Positions 18,602 through 27,222 of a DNA stretch of 64,000 bases are shown here, piece after piece. Location: NCBI GenBank assembly GCA_945861275.1, contig CAMATZ010000011.1, forward strand, positions 1 through 64,000. The letters are read 5' to 3'. The notes below the pieces were generated by a model. It ran no database searches and was not told the origin of the DNA. It saw only the letters and a program-made list of their open reading frames with translations. Numbering within the stretch: the first letter of the stretch is position 1; each line of letters starts with the position of its first letter. This DNA comes from Bordetella parapertussis. GTDB taxonomy: Bacteria; Pseudomonadota; Gammaproteobacteria; Burkholderiales; SG8-41. A program made the position numbers and the translations under genes.

Positions 18602-19564
18602 CTAATCCACTTTGATACCTGCGTCCTTAATCACCTTCGCCCACTTCGGAATCTCGGACTTGATGGCCGCGGCAAACTCATCGGGCGAGCTGCCCATTCC
18701 TTCCAGGCCCAGATCAGTGAGTTTTGCGCGCAGGTCGGGCACTGCGAGCGCCTTGACTGTTTCGAGATGGAGCCTGCCAATAATCGTCCCCGGGGTAGCT
18801 GCCGGAGCGAGCAATCCGGACCAGGACGCAACTTCGAATCCCGGATAGCCGGACTCGGCGATGGTCGGCAACTCCGGGGCCGCCGGGAAGCGCCTTAACG
18901 TGGTCACGGCGAGCGCGCGCAGCTTCCCCTCGCGCGCCAGAGGCAAGCCCCCCACTGTGGCGGAGAACATCATCGTGACACGCCCCCCAAGCAGGTCCCG
19001 GATAGCCTCAGCGCTGCCTTTGTAGGGAATGAGCCGAATGTCAACGCCCGCCACGGATTTGAACAACTCAGCTGTCACGTGAGGGACGCTGCCGGCAGAT
19101 GCGAACATGAGTCCGCCAGGCTGTGCTTTGGCCAGGGCAAGCAACTCCTTAACGCTTTTCGCCGGCACCGCGTTATGCACGACCAATAAATACGGAGACA
19201 CGGTAAACTGCGTAACCGGCGCGAAATCCTTCAGAGGGTCATGCGTCAGCTTGTACAGGCTCGGATTGATCACGATTGTCCCCTGGCCCAGCAGTCCCAG
19301 CGTGTAGCCATCCGGTGCGGCTCTCGCGAGGCGGTCGGCTGCGATATTGCCGGCGGCGCCGGCAATATTGTCGATCACAACCTGCTTTCCCAGCGCCTCC
19401 GTTAATTTTTGCCCGAGCAGACGCGCGACTGTATCCGGCTGACTGCCGGGCGGAAAACCGATGACGAGGCGGATCGGCTTTTCGGGGTAAGTCGTTTGCG
19501 CGGCCGGACTCCCCAAGATTAGCAGCGCCGGTATACCCAACACGAGAGCGGATATTTTTTTCAT
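18602..19564 (-). CDS. Bug/TctC-family substrate-binding protein
   Basis: 320 residues with signal peptide MKKISALVLGIPALLILG. Motifs: FPPGSQPDTVARLLG, VIDNIAGAAGNIAADRLA, PDGYTLGLLGQGT, RLIPYKGSAEAIRDLL, WSGLLAPAATPG. Second gene of the putative unit gntR-bug-bug; 41 bp separate it from the Bug gene upstream. It differs from its neighbours at the N-R-P-G loop (DNIAGAAG), so it is a paralogue and not a recent copy. Confidence 0.92.
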   Translation of the reverse strand: MKKISALVLGIPALLILGSPAAQTTYPEKPIRLVIGFPPGSQPDTVARLLGQKLTEALGKQVVIDNIAGAAGNIAADRLARAAPDGYTLGLLGQGTIVINPSLYKLTHDPLKDFAPVTQFTVSPYLLVVHNAVPAKSVKELLALAKAQPGGLMFASAGSVPHVTAELFKSVAGVDIRLIPYKGSAEAIRDLLGGRVTMMFSATVGGLPLAREGKLRALAVTTLRRFPAAPELPTIAESGYPGFEVASWSGLLAPAATPGTIIGRLHLETVKALAVPDLRAKLTDLGLEGMGSSPDEFAAAIKSEIPKWAKVIKDAGIKVD

Positions 19565-19605
19565 GCTTCTTTCCTGTAGTTCGCTTCGTTTCGCGTGCCC
19601 GGCGA

Positions 19606-20655
19606 CTAGTCGAGTTTGATATTCGCCGCCTTGGCGATGCTGCGGATTTGTTGAATCTTGTCATGCGTGAACGCTTCGTATTCGGCAGGTCCCAGGGGGG
19701 CCACGACAAATCCGTCCCTCAGCATGCCGTCTTTGACTTCCGGCAATTGCACCACACGCGTGATCTCGGCGTTCAGCCGCTCGATCGCGGCTTTCGGTGT
19801 CGCCGCGGGCGCGAATACGCCCATGCCGCCGCTGATGTCGAATTCCGGCACGCCCGATTCCATCATGGTGGGAACGTCTTTGAGCAAATGGGAACGCTCG
19901 TGTGAGGTGACGGCCAACGGCCGCAGTTTGCCTGCTGGAATGTGATGCATGATGGGTGGGAGTGTTGTAATCAGGATGCTGGCATGTCCGCCGAGGACGG
20001 CAACCGTCGATTGCGCCGGGCCCTGAAACACCACCAGCTTCATATCGATACCGGACCTCACCTTCAGCAATTCGCCCGATAGGTGCTGCGCCGTGCCGTA
20101 GCCGCTGCACGCGTAGACGAGCTGGCCCGGACGCGCGCGTGCGAGGGCGATCAACTCCTTGATACTCTTCACGGGCAGCGAAGGATGCACAGAAATTACG
20201 GAGGGTTGCGTGCCGATTCGGGTCACCGCGACAAAATCCTTGATGGGGTCAAACGGCAGCTTCGTGCGCAGCGCGGCCAGCGACATGAAGGGGAATCCGC
20301 CAATCAGTACCGTATGACCATCGGCGGGCGAGCGGGCCACCATTTCAGCGCCGATGATACTGCTGGCGCCGGGGCGGTTTTCCACCACCACGCTTTGACC
20401 GAGTGCCTTGCTCAAGGGTGACGACATTGCGCGTGCTACCACGTCGTTTGATCCACCTGCCGTACCCGGCACCACCAGGCGTACGACTTTCGAAGGGAAT
20501 GCCTGCCCTGAGCCCGTCGAAGTGGGCTGTGCGGTTGCGGAACCGGCGGCTAATATTGCAGCCGCAAGTATGGTGAGTGTCGCGCGCAAAACGGATGTGA
20601 AATCCGCCGTGTACTGGGCGTCGTGGCCCATCGAGTAGCTTTGTAATGTAATCAT
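19606..20655 (-). CDS. Bug/TctC-family substrate-binding protein with repeat-derived insert
   Basis: Up to 349 residues. The ATG at 20655 is 16 bp after the gntR stop; an ATG at 20631 is an alternative. Hydrophobic signal segment TLTILAAAILAAGSATAQ. The mature start FPSKVVRLVVPG is preceded by PTSTGSGQA, encoded by a short repeat at 20504-20525 that also occurs in the Bug gene at 13629. Motifs: PGTAGGSNDVVARAM, VVENRPGASSIIG, ADGHTVLIGG. The ligand-loop motif is VVFQGPAQST in place of HVPYKG, so the ligand may differ. Confidence 0.9.
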   Translation of the reverse strand: MITLQSYSMGHDAQYTADFTSVLRATLTILAAAILAAGSATAQPTSTGSGQAFPSKVVRLVVPGTAGGSNDVVARAMSSPLSKALGQSVVVENRPGASSIIGAEMVARSPADGHTVLIGGFPFMSLAALRTKLPFDPIKDFVAVTRIGTQPSVISVHPSLPVKSIKELIALARARPGQLVYACSGYGTAQHLSGELLKVRSGIDMKLVVFQGPAQSTVAVLGGHASILITTLPPIMHHIPAGKLRPLAVTSHERSHLLKDVPTMMESGVPEFDISGGMGVFAPAATPKAAIERLNAEITRVVQLPEVKDGMLRDGFVVAPLGPAEYEAFTHDKIQQIRSIAKAANIKLD

Positions 20656-20671
20656 AAAAACTCATTAAAAT

Positions 20672-21367
20672 TCAACGCAACGGCGGAGTGTCGAGCCGCC
20701 GCATCTGATGCGACGCCTGCAGGTAGGCCTGTTTGGCGGGCTGTTTGTGCGCCCACACGATTTTGATGAGCGCCTCGCGATTGGTGCCGCGCATCAGCTT
20801 GATCATGCGCGCATGCTCTTCGCAAACGCGCGCCAGCAGCGCCGGGTGTCCAATCGTGTAAGAGCGGATCGCGTGCGCCTTGAATGCGAACTGTGAAATC
20901 GCCTCAGCCAGTTGCGCGTTCCCGCAGGCCCCGAATAGCACCTGGTGCAATTCGAGGTTGAGCCGGAAGACCTCGCGCAGCCGGCCCTCTTTCACGGCCT
21001 TGCAGTGCTGCTCGTGCAGATCGGTCAAAGTCTTGATGACCGCGGCATCCATGGGCAGCGGCATCACCTCGACGGCAGTCCGCTCCAGCAGATCGCGCAT
21101 GAAGTAGATCTGGTCGATTTCCTGTACGCCGATGTCCCGCACCATAGCGCCGCGGTTCGGCGGGCGATCAACAATGCCCATCAATTCGAGCTCGACCAGC
21201 ACCTGCCGGATCACGTGCCGCTTGGAATTGAAGCGCATCAACAACTCTTCTTCAACCAGCCGTTCGCGCGGGCGCAGCAGACCCAGCGCGATCTCTTCTT
21301 CGAGGCGCTGGACGATGTCGTGAGCGCTCAGTTCAGGTGATGCCTTGATGGCGTTGTTAGTACGCAT
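20672..21367 (-). CDS. GntR-family transcriptional regulator (FadR/FCD subfamily)
   Basis: 231 residues. The N-terminal winged helix (about residues 10-80: IVQRLEEEIALGLLRPRERLVEEELLMRFNSKRHVIRQVLVELELMGIV, given here by its limits L16 to V62) is followed by an all-helical FCD ligand domain with EIDQIYFMRDLLERTAVE, LHEQHCKAV and the later His residues LNLELHQVLFGA and IRSYTIGHPALL. Such regulators usually repress nearby transport and catabolic genes until a carboxylate ligand binds. It is divergent from the operon beginning at 21523 and upstream of two Bug genes on its own strand, so it is the likely local regulator of both. Confidence 0.92.
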   Translation of the reverse strand: MRTNNAIKASPELSAHDIVQRLEEEIALGLLRPRERLVEEELLMRFNSKRHVIRQVLVELELMGIVDRPPNRGAMVRDIGVQEIDQIYFMRDLLERTAVEVMPLPMDAAVIKTLTDLHEQHCKAVKEGRLREVFRLNLELHQVLFGACGNAQLAEAISQFAFKAHAIRSYTIGHPALLARVCEEHARMIKLMRGTNREALIKIVWAHKQPAKQAYLQASHQMRRLDTPPLR

Positions 21368-21434
21368 TGGGATCGTATTTGCTCATGAATTCCTGTGTGG
21401 CACGCAGAAACAGAGTGTAGCAAGGATACGGAAT

Positions 21435-21458
21435 ATTGTTAATAAGATTATTGACAAT
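21435..21458. promoter_or_regulatory. Candidate operator palindrome for the GntR regulator
   Basis: ATTGTTAATAA (21435-21445) and TTATTGACAAT (21448-21458) form a palindrome with one mismatch around GA. It overlaps the -35 hexamer of the promoter below and resembles the TTGT/ACAA half-sites bound by FCD-type GntR proteins. Binding by the neighbouring regulator is inferred from position. Confidence 0.6.
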
Positions 21459-21478
21459 CAATCGAGGCACCGTATACT
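21451..21478 (+). promoter_or_regulatory. Sigma70-like promoter of the plus-strand catabolic operon
   Basis: A consensus -35 TTGACA (21451-21456) and a -10 TATACT (21473-21478) are 16 bp apart. A transcription start near 21485 would give a leader of about 40 nt to the GGAGG at 21513 and the start of the Bug gene. It overlaps the operator palindrome, consistent with repression by blocking RNA polymerase. Confidence 0.65.
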
Positions 21479-21522
21479 ACGTTACGGGCTTGGGTTCCAT
21501 CTAACAACAATCGGAGGACAAC

Positions 21523-22479
21523 ATTAAGCGACTTTTCATCCTTGCGGCATTGCTGTGGGCCGGGGCCGCGTGCGCTCAGACCTATCCGAACAAGCCCATC
21601 AAGTTCGTGGTGCCGTTCCCTCCAGGCGGCAATCTAGATTTCCTGGCGCGCGCCATTCAGCCGCGGTTCAGCGAATTTCTCGGCGCGACCATCGTCATCG
21701 ACAACAAGGGGGGTGCTGCGGGCATCGTCGGCGCCGAGTATGCCGCCCGCCAGCCGGCCGACGGCTATACCATTTTTCTCGGTAATACCGGCACCATGGC
21801 ACTCTACCCGGTGGTATATCCGAAGCTGCCGTACGACGCGCTGAAAGACTTCGCCGCGGTCGGGCAGATCGCTTCGAGCACGCAAGTCATGGCGGTGCAT
21901 CCTTCGGTGCCGGCGAAGTCGTTGCCGGAATTCATCGCCTTCGCCAAAAAGCATCCCGGCAAGCTGACCATTGCCATTGCTGGCTTGGGCTCCACCGCGC
22001 ACTTCTCGGCCGAAATGCTGAAAGGGCGCGCCGGCATCGACTTGCTGCTGGTGCCCTATAAAGGGAGTGGTCCAGCGGTGACCGACGTGATCGGCGGTCA
22101 GATTGACCTGATCATCGATGCGACATCGGTCGTCATGCCTTTTATCAAGGCCGGGAGGCTGAGAGCGCTCGCTGTCACCCGAAATGTGCGAATCGCGGCG
22201 TTGCCAGACGTGCCGACGTTCGAGGAGCAGGGTCTCAAGGGATTCCAGGCAAACGGCTGGCAGGGCGTGCTGGTGCCGACCGGAACACCCGCTGCCGCAG
22301 TGGCGAAACTATCCGAGGCGCTGATGAAAACACTGGCACAGCCGGACGTGCGCACGAGATTTACTGATCAAGGCCTTGATCCGGCGCCATCCACACCGGC
22401 GCAGTTTGGCGCGTACATCCGCGCGGAGATCGAGAAATGGGGGCGTGTCCAGAAGGTGGCTAATATCAAGGTTGAATGA
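21523..22479 (+). CDS. Bug/TctC-family substrate-binding protein with probable ATT start
   Basis: From the ATT at 21523 the frame encodes KRLFILAALLWAGAACAQ, a complete signal peptide, and a 318-residue product of normal family length. GGAGG lies six bases before this ATT, and no ATG, GTG or TTG is in frame between them. The next usable codon is a TTG at 21550, which would cut the signal peptide in half. Motifs: PFPPGGNLDFLARA, VIDNKGGAAGIVG, ADGYTIFLGN, LLVPYKGSGPAVTDV, WQGVLVPTGTP. First gene of a six-gene operon behind the promoter at 21451. Confidence 0.85.
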   Translation: MKRLFILAALLWAGAACAQTYPNKPIKFVVPFPPGGNLDFLARAIQPRFSEFLGATIVIDNKGGAAGIVGAEYAARQPADGYTIFLGNTGTMALYPVVYPKLPYDALKDFAAVGQIASSTQVMAVHPSVPAKSLPEFIAFAKKHPGKLTIAIAGLGSTAHFSAEMLKGRAGIDLLLVPYKGSGPAVTDVIGGQIDLIIDATSVVMPFIKAGRLRALAVTRNVRIAALPDVPTFEEQGLKGFQANGWQGVLVPTGTPAAAVAKLSEALMKTLAQPDVRTRFTDQGLDPAPSTPAQFGAYIRAEIEKWGRVQKVANIKVE

Positions 22480-22500
22480 GGCTAGTAAAACGGAGAAGGC

Positions 22501-23358
22501 ATGCTTGGCGAAATTCGACAGTATCAGATCAACAGGGGGATGGTAGAAAGTTACCTTGAGGTTTGGAACAAACAGATTTTTCCGAACCATAAGCTGTACG
22601 GCATCAGGATCATCGGTGCATGGCTGGACCGCAGCCAAAATCAACTCACCTGGATCCGTGTTTTCGACAACGCGGAAGACCGGCGCGTAAAGCTGCTGGA
22701 GGCTTACAACAACGCACCGGAGCGCACGGCCGTAGTTCCGGTGGCGAGTTACCACATGGCCCACGCCTATGTGCGGGTTTGTGATGGCGACTGGTTTCAA
22801 CCGTTGGAGTCACCCGATCCTGCAATACTCAAGACCAAGGCGGCCGATGCCGGCAGAGCAGCCATGGAACGGCGCCGAGCCGCGGGAGCACCGCCTGCGC
22901 GACATGACGCGCTGGGCTGGGGCCTGAATCCCGGCAGGATCGGCGAGATTCGCCAGTACTCACTCAATCGAGGAACGACGGCCGATGGCCGCTCCATGGT
23001 TGAGAGCTACCGGGACGTGTGGAACAGGCAAATCTTTCCCAACCATAAGCTGTACGGCATCAAGATCATTGGCGGTTGGTATGACAGCAACCTGAACCAG
23101 CTCACCTGGATCCGTGTTTTCGACAGCGAGGAAGACCGGCGGGTAAAACTTCTGGAGGCCTACAACCACGCACCAGAGCGCACGCTGGTAGTTCCCGTGG
23201 CGAATTACCATACGGCCTCGTCCTATGTCAGAGTGTGTGATGCGGAAGTGTTTCGTCCGGCCGACAAGCCGGACCCATCCGTGCTCCAGACGCCTGTTGC
23301 TGATGACGCCAGAAAGTATGCCGCAGCCCGGGGTGGCGTGAGCAGCCCCGCCCACTGA
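22501..23358 (+). CDS. NIPSNAP-like protein with two tandem copies of one domain
   Basis: 285 residues built from two near-identical units, about residues 3-102 and 146-249. Shared landmarks in both: GEIRQY, VESY, NHKLYGI, QLTWIRVFD, EDRRVKLLEAYN, APERT, and YVRVCD. The pattern EIR-Y...WxR-F is that of NIPSNAP/ferredoxin-like dimeric alpha-beta barrel proteins, which often sit in catabolic operons. A linker of about 40 residues rich in Ala and Arg joins the units, so one chain could form the usual two-subunit barrel by itself. It starts 21 bp after the Bug stop. No catalytic residues can be named. Confidence 0.8.
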   Translation: MLGEIRQYQINRGMVESYLEVWNKQIFPNHKLYGIRIIGAWLDRSQNQLTWIRVFDNAEDRRVKLLEAYNNAPERTAVVPVASYHMAHAYVRVCDGDWFQPLESPDPAILKTKAADAGRAAMERRRAAGAPPARHDALGWGLNPGRIGEIRQYSLNRGTTADGRSMVESYRDVWNRQIFPNHKLYGIKIIGGWYDSNLNQLTWIRVFDSEEDRRVKLLEAYNHAPERTLVVPVANYHTASSYVRVCDAEVFRPADKPDPSVLQTPVADDARKYAAARGGVSSPAH

Positions 23359-23397
23359 AACCATAGGGCAGCGCTGCGCCGGTGGTGATCGTCTGTC

Positions 23398-24378
23398 ATG
23401 AAACTTACCCTCACCCTCACCATCGCATCGGGAATCGCGGCAACCCTTTCCACGGTTGCCGCCGATCGCGCGCTTGCCCAAGTCTATCCTGCCCGACCTA
23501 TCCGTGCCGTGGTCGGCTTCGCCATCGGCGGGCAGATAGATGCCATCACGCGTATCGTCGCGGTCAGGATGTCCGACGCATTGAAGCAGAACATCGTGGT
23601 GGAGAACCGGCCTGGGGCGAGCAGCAGCATCGCTGCCGAGCTGGTCTCCAAGGCCGCGCCGGACGGCTACACCCTCTATTTCACCACCAACGCTGTTGCG
23701 GTTAATCATGTGCTGTCCCCTAAGACCTCGCCCGATCCCATCAAGCGCTTCGCGCCGGTGTCGATGATCGCCACTGCCGAATCCGTACTGCTGGTCAATC
23801 ACGAACTGCCGGTGAAATCGGTGAACGAACTGGTGGCCTATGCCAAGGCCAATTCCGGCAAGCTCACCTACGCCACTACCAGCATCGGCTCGCCTGCCTA
23901 TCTCGGCATGGAACTGCTCAAGCACCTCACCGGCATGCGCGCGGAGATGGTTCTATACAAGGACGTCAATCAGGCCGGCATCGACACCGCGACCGGACGG
24001 GTGCAGTTATGGATGACCCTGCTCACCCCTTCGCTGCCCTTGATCCAGACCGGCAAGCTGCGCCCCCTGGCGGTCAGCGGTCCCCGTCGGCTCAAGTCCA
24101 TTCCCGAGGTGCCGACTTTCAAGGAAATAGGTATGCCCACCTTCGAGGCGTCCTCCTGGTACGCAATTCTGGCGCCGGCGGGCACCCCGAAGCACATCGT
24201 CGCCAGGATAAGCGCCGAAGCGAAACGCGCCCTGCAGTTCCAGGATGTGCGCGACAAGCTCGCTACCATGAGCATCGAGACCAGCGGTACCACACCCGAC
24301 AGGCTTGCGGCCTACCTCCACGAGGAAATGGAGCGCACTCGCATGATGGTAAAGATCGGCGCCCTCAAGCCGGAATAG
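23398..24378 (+). CDS. Bug/TctC-family substrate-binding protein
   Basis: 326 residues with a signal peptide ending near AADRALAQ. Motifs: GFAIGGQIDAITRIVA (the PxGGxxD loop altered to AIGGQID), VVENRPGASSSIA, PDGYTLYFTTN, and WYAILAPAGTPK. The HVPYKG motif is replaced by MVLYKDVNQAG. It is the third gene of the operon and the second binding protein in it, so the operon may serve two related ligands. Confidence 0.92.
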   Translation: MKLTLTLTIASGIAATLSTVAADRALAQVYPARPIRAVVGFAIGGQIDAITRIVAVRMSDALKQNIVVENRPGASSSIAAELVSKAAPDGYTLYFTTNAVAVNHVLSPKTSPDPIKRFAPVSMIATAESVLLVNHELPVKSVNELVAYAKANSGKLTYATTSIGSPAYLGMELLKHLTGMRAEMVLYKDVNQAGIDTATGRVQLWMTLLTPSLPLIQTGKLRPLAVSGPRRLKSIPEVPTFKEIGMPTFEASSWYAILAPAGTPKHIVARISAEAKRALQFQDVRDKLATMSIETSGTTPDRLAAYLHEEMERTRMMVKIGALKPE

Positions 24379-24428
24379 ATGCGCCCTTTATACTCAAGCA
24401 CGAATATCCAACAGGGAAATGAACAATC

Positions 24429-24818
24429 ATGAGTTACGATCAGGAACGCAGGGCGCGGGCGTTGAGTATCTACAAGCAAATGGGCTGGGGCGAGAACGAG
24501 ATCGTCAAGGAGATCGACGAGGAACTGTGGAAGCTCATCACCGATGTGACGTTCGGTGAAATCTGGTCGCGGCCGGGGCTGTCGCTGCGCGACCGCGAGA
24601 TGGTGACTCTGGCCGCGCTGGTCATGGACAAAGCCGAGGGTATGAAACTGCACATGCGCCACGCCCACCATCTGGGCATCAGCTTCGATGAGATCCGTGA
24701 GGTGATCTTGCAGGTGATGTATTACGCTGGCCAGTCCAAAGGCCTCTACGCCGTGCGGCGCCTCAAGGAAGTCATGCAAGAAACCGGCGGCAAGTTCGCT
24801 CCGATTGCGGAGAAGTAG
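24429..24818 (+). CDS. Carboxymuconolactone decarboxylase (CMD) family protein
   Basis: 129-residue all-helical protein of the CMD/AhpD-like family: WSRPGLSLRDREMVTLAALV, HMRHAHHLGISFDEIREVILQVMYYAG. It lacks the CxxC of peroxidase-type AhpD, so it is closer to 4-carboxymuconolactone decarboxylase PcaC in type, which acts in protocatechuate breakdown. The ATG at 24429 is 50 bp after the Bug gene and 11 bp before the ligase start. The exact substrate is not known. Confidence 0.9.
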   Translation: MSYDQERRARALSIYKQMGWGENEIVKEIDEELWKLITDVTFGEIWSRPGLSLRDREMVTLAALVMDKAEGMKLHMRHAHHLGISFDEIREVILQVMYYAGQSKGLYAVRRLKEVMQETGGKFAPIAEK

Positions 24819-24829
24819 CAGGCGTGCCC

Positions 24830-26293
24830 ATGTCCGACACGCTTCCGCGCAGCAATCTGCCGGTCTACCGTCACGCCTTCGACTGGGACCAGTACTGCCG
24901 CGACTATCCGCTGCCAGATGTCTTCGAGCAGACGGTCTACCGCTATTCCCCGCAGCAGCTGCGGGCACTGCAGAAAGAACGCTTCCTGAAAGTGGTACAG
25001 GCGGGCTGGGCGAATGCCTTTTACAGCCGACGCTGGCGCGAGCACGGACTCTCGCCCGGCGACATACGCAGCATCGACGACATCGCCAGGCTGCCGATGT
25101 TCAACTCCGACGACATCAAGCAGAGTTTGGAGACCAACCCTCCCTACGGCGACTTTCATGGCGTCGACCGCGACCAGCTTACGTCGATGCCGTTCAAGCT
25201 GCAGACCAGCGGCGGCACCACCGGCACCCCGCGCGGAACGCTGTCCGACCCGATCGCCTGGGAAACGCAGGCGCTGAGCAGCGCCCGAGCCATCTACATC
25301 CAGGGCGGGCGGCCGGGCGATGTCATGCAGATACCCATGACCTGCTCTCTCGCCAATGCCCCCTGGCAGACCTACAAGGCCTGCCACGATTTCCTCGGCA
25401 TTCTGCCGCTGACCACCGGCAGCGGCATCGTTACCGCCAGCCGCCAGCAGCTCGAGATCGCGTTCCGCTACGGCACGAACCTGTGGACCAGCTTTCCCGA
25501 ATACCTGACGCGTCTTGCCGAAGTCTGCCGCGAGGAACTCGGGCGCGACGTGCGGGAACTCAAGACCAAGTTCGTCCGCAGCTATCTGGGCCCGGACCTC
25601 GATGGCACACTGCGGCGCGAACTCACTGACACCTGGGGCTGCCCGGTCTACGACACCTACGGCACGCACGAGATGGGGACTTGCGGCTTCGACTGCCGCG
25701 AGCAATCCGGGATGCACGTGATGGAAGACACGCTCTACCTCGAAATCGTCGATGTCGAGACGGGTGAGCCTGTCGTTGCGGGCGAGCGCGGCAACATGGT
25801 GGTGACGGTGTTCTTCCGCAATGTTCCGCCGGTGATCCGCTATAACCTGCGCGACCTGGGCCGCATTCTTCCCGATTCGTTGACGAAAGCCTGCGGCTGC
25901 GGCAGCCATTTCCGGCGCATGGACCATTTCCTCGGACGCAGCGACGCCATGGTGAAGCTGCGCGGGGTGAACGTCTATCCGATGGCCTGCCTGCCCGCCG
26001 TCAAGAGCGACGCGCGTACCACCGGTGAATGGGTGTGCATCGTCACGCGCAGCGTCGCGGGAGGCAGCGCGCGCGACGAGATGGAAGTCCTCATCGAAGT
26101 AAAGCGCGATGCAGGGAGCCGTGATGGCCTGAAGGAGATGCTGGAGAAGCGGCTGCGCGAAGACCTGGGCGTGTCGGTGCAGGTGCAGCTTGCCGATCAG
26201 GGTAGCCTCGCGGAAATCGCCAATACCGGCGGGCGGGAGGGCAAGGCGCGGCGACTGGTGGATCGCCGGCCCGGATACGCGGCGGTCAAATAG
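24830..26293 (+). CDS. Phenylacetate-CoA ligase-like AMP-binding enzyme
   Basis: 487 residues from the ATG at 24830 (a GTG two codons earlier is possible). The N-terminal arrangement YYSRRWREHGLSPGDI-like and RLPMFNSDDIK matches PaaK-type ligases. The P-loop-like TSGGTTGTPRGT (about residue 125), the YGTHEMG motif and the RYNLRDLGRI segment mark an adenylate-forming enzyme that activates an aromatic or other carboxylic acid with ATP and CoA. The C-terminal lid contains GRSDAMVKLRGVNVYP. Its place after a CMD protein and before an amidohydrolase suggests breakdown of an aromatic or cyclic acid imported with the operon's Bug proteins. Confidence 0.9.
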   Translation: MSDTLPRSNLPVYRHAFDWDQYCRDYPLPDVFEQTVYRYSPQQLRALQKERFLKVVQAGWANAFYSRRWREHGLSPGDIRSIDDIARLPMFNSDDIKQSLETNPPYGDFHGVDRDQLTSMPFKLQTSGGTTGTPRGTLSDPIAWETQALSSARAIYIQGGRPGDVMQIPMTCSLANAPWQTYKACHDFLGILPLTTGSGIVTASRQQLEIAFRYGTNLWTSFPEYLTRLAEVCREELGRDVRELKTKFVRSYLGPDLDGTLRRELTDTWGCPVYDTYGTHEMGTCGFDCREQSGMHVMEDTLYLEIVDVETGEPVVAGERGNMVVTVFFRNVPPVIRYNLRDLGRILPDSLTKACGCGSHFRRMDHFLGRSDAMVKLRGVNVYPMACLPAVKSDARTTGEWVCIVTRSVAGGSARDEMEVLIEVKRDAGSRDGLKEMLEKRLREDLGVSVQVQLADQGSLAEIANTGGREGKARRLVDRRPGYAAVK

Positions 26294-26340
26294 CCTGATA
26301 TTCAGGTCAATTCAGCGGCATTGAAGAGGAGAACCTGACT

Positions 26341-27222
26341 TTGTCCGAGTCTACGCGTATCACAAAATTTTTCGATTGCCATTCGCACTGGGGAACTGAA
26401 AAGGGGCACATCTTTCGCACCCCCGAGGAATTGGCTCGCCAGGAAAAGATATGGAAGACCAAAGGGCGCAATTGGGCCGAGGACGAGATGATGGATTACA
26501 TGCGCCGCAACGGCGTGCGCGCCATACTCGATCTGTCGTTTCACAAGCTGTTTCCCATCGAACAGATCCGCGAGTTTCACGACTATGCGTTCAGTGTGGC
26601 GCGGCGCAACCCCGATGTCGTCTTCGGCCATTGGCTGCAGTTTGATCCGCGGCGCGGCGAAGAATCGCTGCTTGAGTACCAGCGTGCCCGCGATGCAAAC
26701 GCCGGCTTCATTGGTTTTGCGGTATCCGGGCAGGGCGTGGGCGTACCGGCCAGTGATCCGCTGTGGTTTCCGTTCTACGAGCGCGCCATCGAGCACAATG
26801 CGCCGGTCATGATCATGACAGGGCTCACCGGCATCGGACAGGGCGTGCCCGGAGGTTATGGATTGATACTCGACCACGGGCACCCTCGCCACATTGATTT
26901 CGCCGCCGCGCGTTATCCGGGGTTGCGCATCCTGGCAGCGCGGCCAGCCTACCCCTGGCAGGACGAGATGATCGCGGTGCTGCTGCACAAGGGCAACGTG
27001 AACTATGAATTGCACGGATGGGGGCCACGACAGCTTTCCGACAACATCAGGAAAGAGGTGGGGCGCCGGATGCAGGACCGCATCATGATCGGCTGTGATT
27101 TTCCGGTGCTCGAATACGAGAAGATCGTCGCCGACTGGCGCTCGCTGGATTACGAAGAGGAAGTGCTGGAAAAAATCTTCTACCGCAACGCCGAGGCCTA
27201 TTTCGCGTCAGTAAAGCGTTGA
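26341..27222 (+). CDS. Amidohydrolase family protein
   Basis: 293 residues, starting with TTG at 26341 after GAGGAG. Amidohydrolase-2 features: HxH in FFDCHSHWG, then RAILDLSFHKLF, WLQFDPRRGEESL, and the late Asp in IMIGCDFPVLEYE. The usual second-strand His is not obvious in LRILAARPAYPWQDEM, where SHxG would be expected, so metal binding could differ. Last gene of the operon from 21523; no convincing terminator follows. Confidence 0.87.
   Translation: MSESTRITKFFDCHSHWGTEKGHIFRTPEELARQEKIWKTKGRNWAEDEMMDYMRRNGVRAILDLSFHKLFPIEQIREFHDYAFSVARRNPDVVFGHWLQFDPRRGEESLLEYQRARDANAGFIGFAVSGQGVGVPASDPLWFPFYERAIEHNAPVMIMTGLTGIGQGVPGGYGLILDHGHPRHIDFAAARYPGLRILAARPAYPWQDEMIAVLLHKGNVNYELHGWGPRQLSDNIRKEVGRRMQDRIMIGCDFPVLEYEKIVADWRSLDYEEEVLEKIFYRNAEAYFASVKR

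Noticed and set aside
24746-25927. 393-residue minus-strand frame
   Set aside because: Antisense to the CoA-ligase gene, which carries the AMP-binding motifs.
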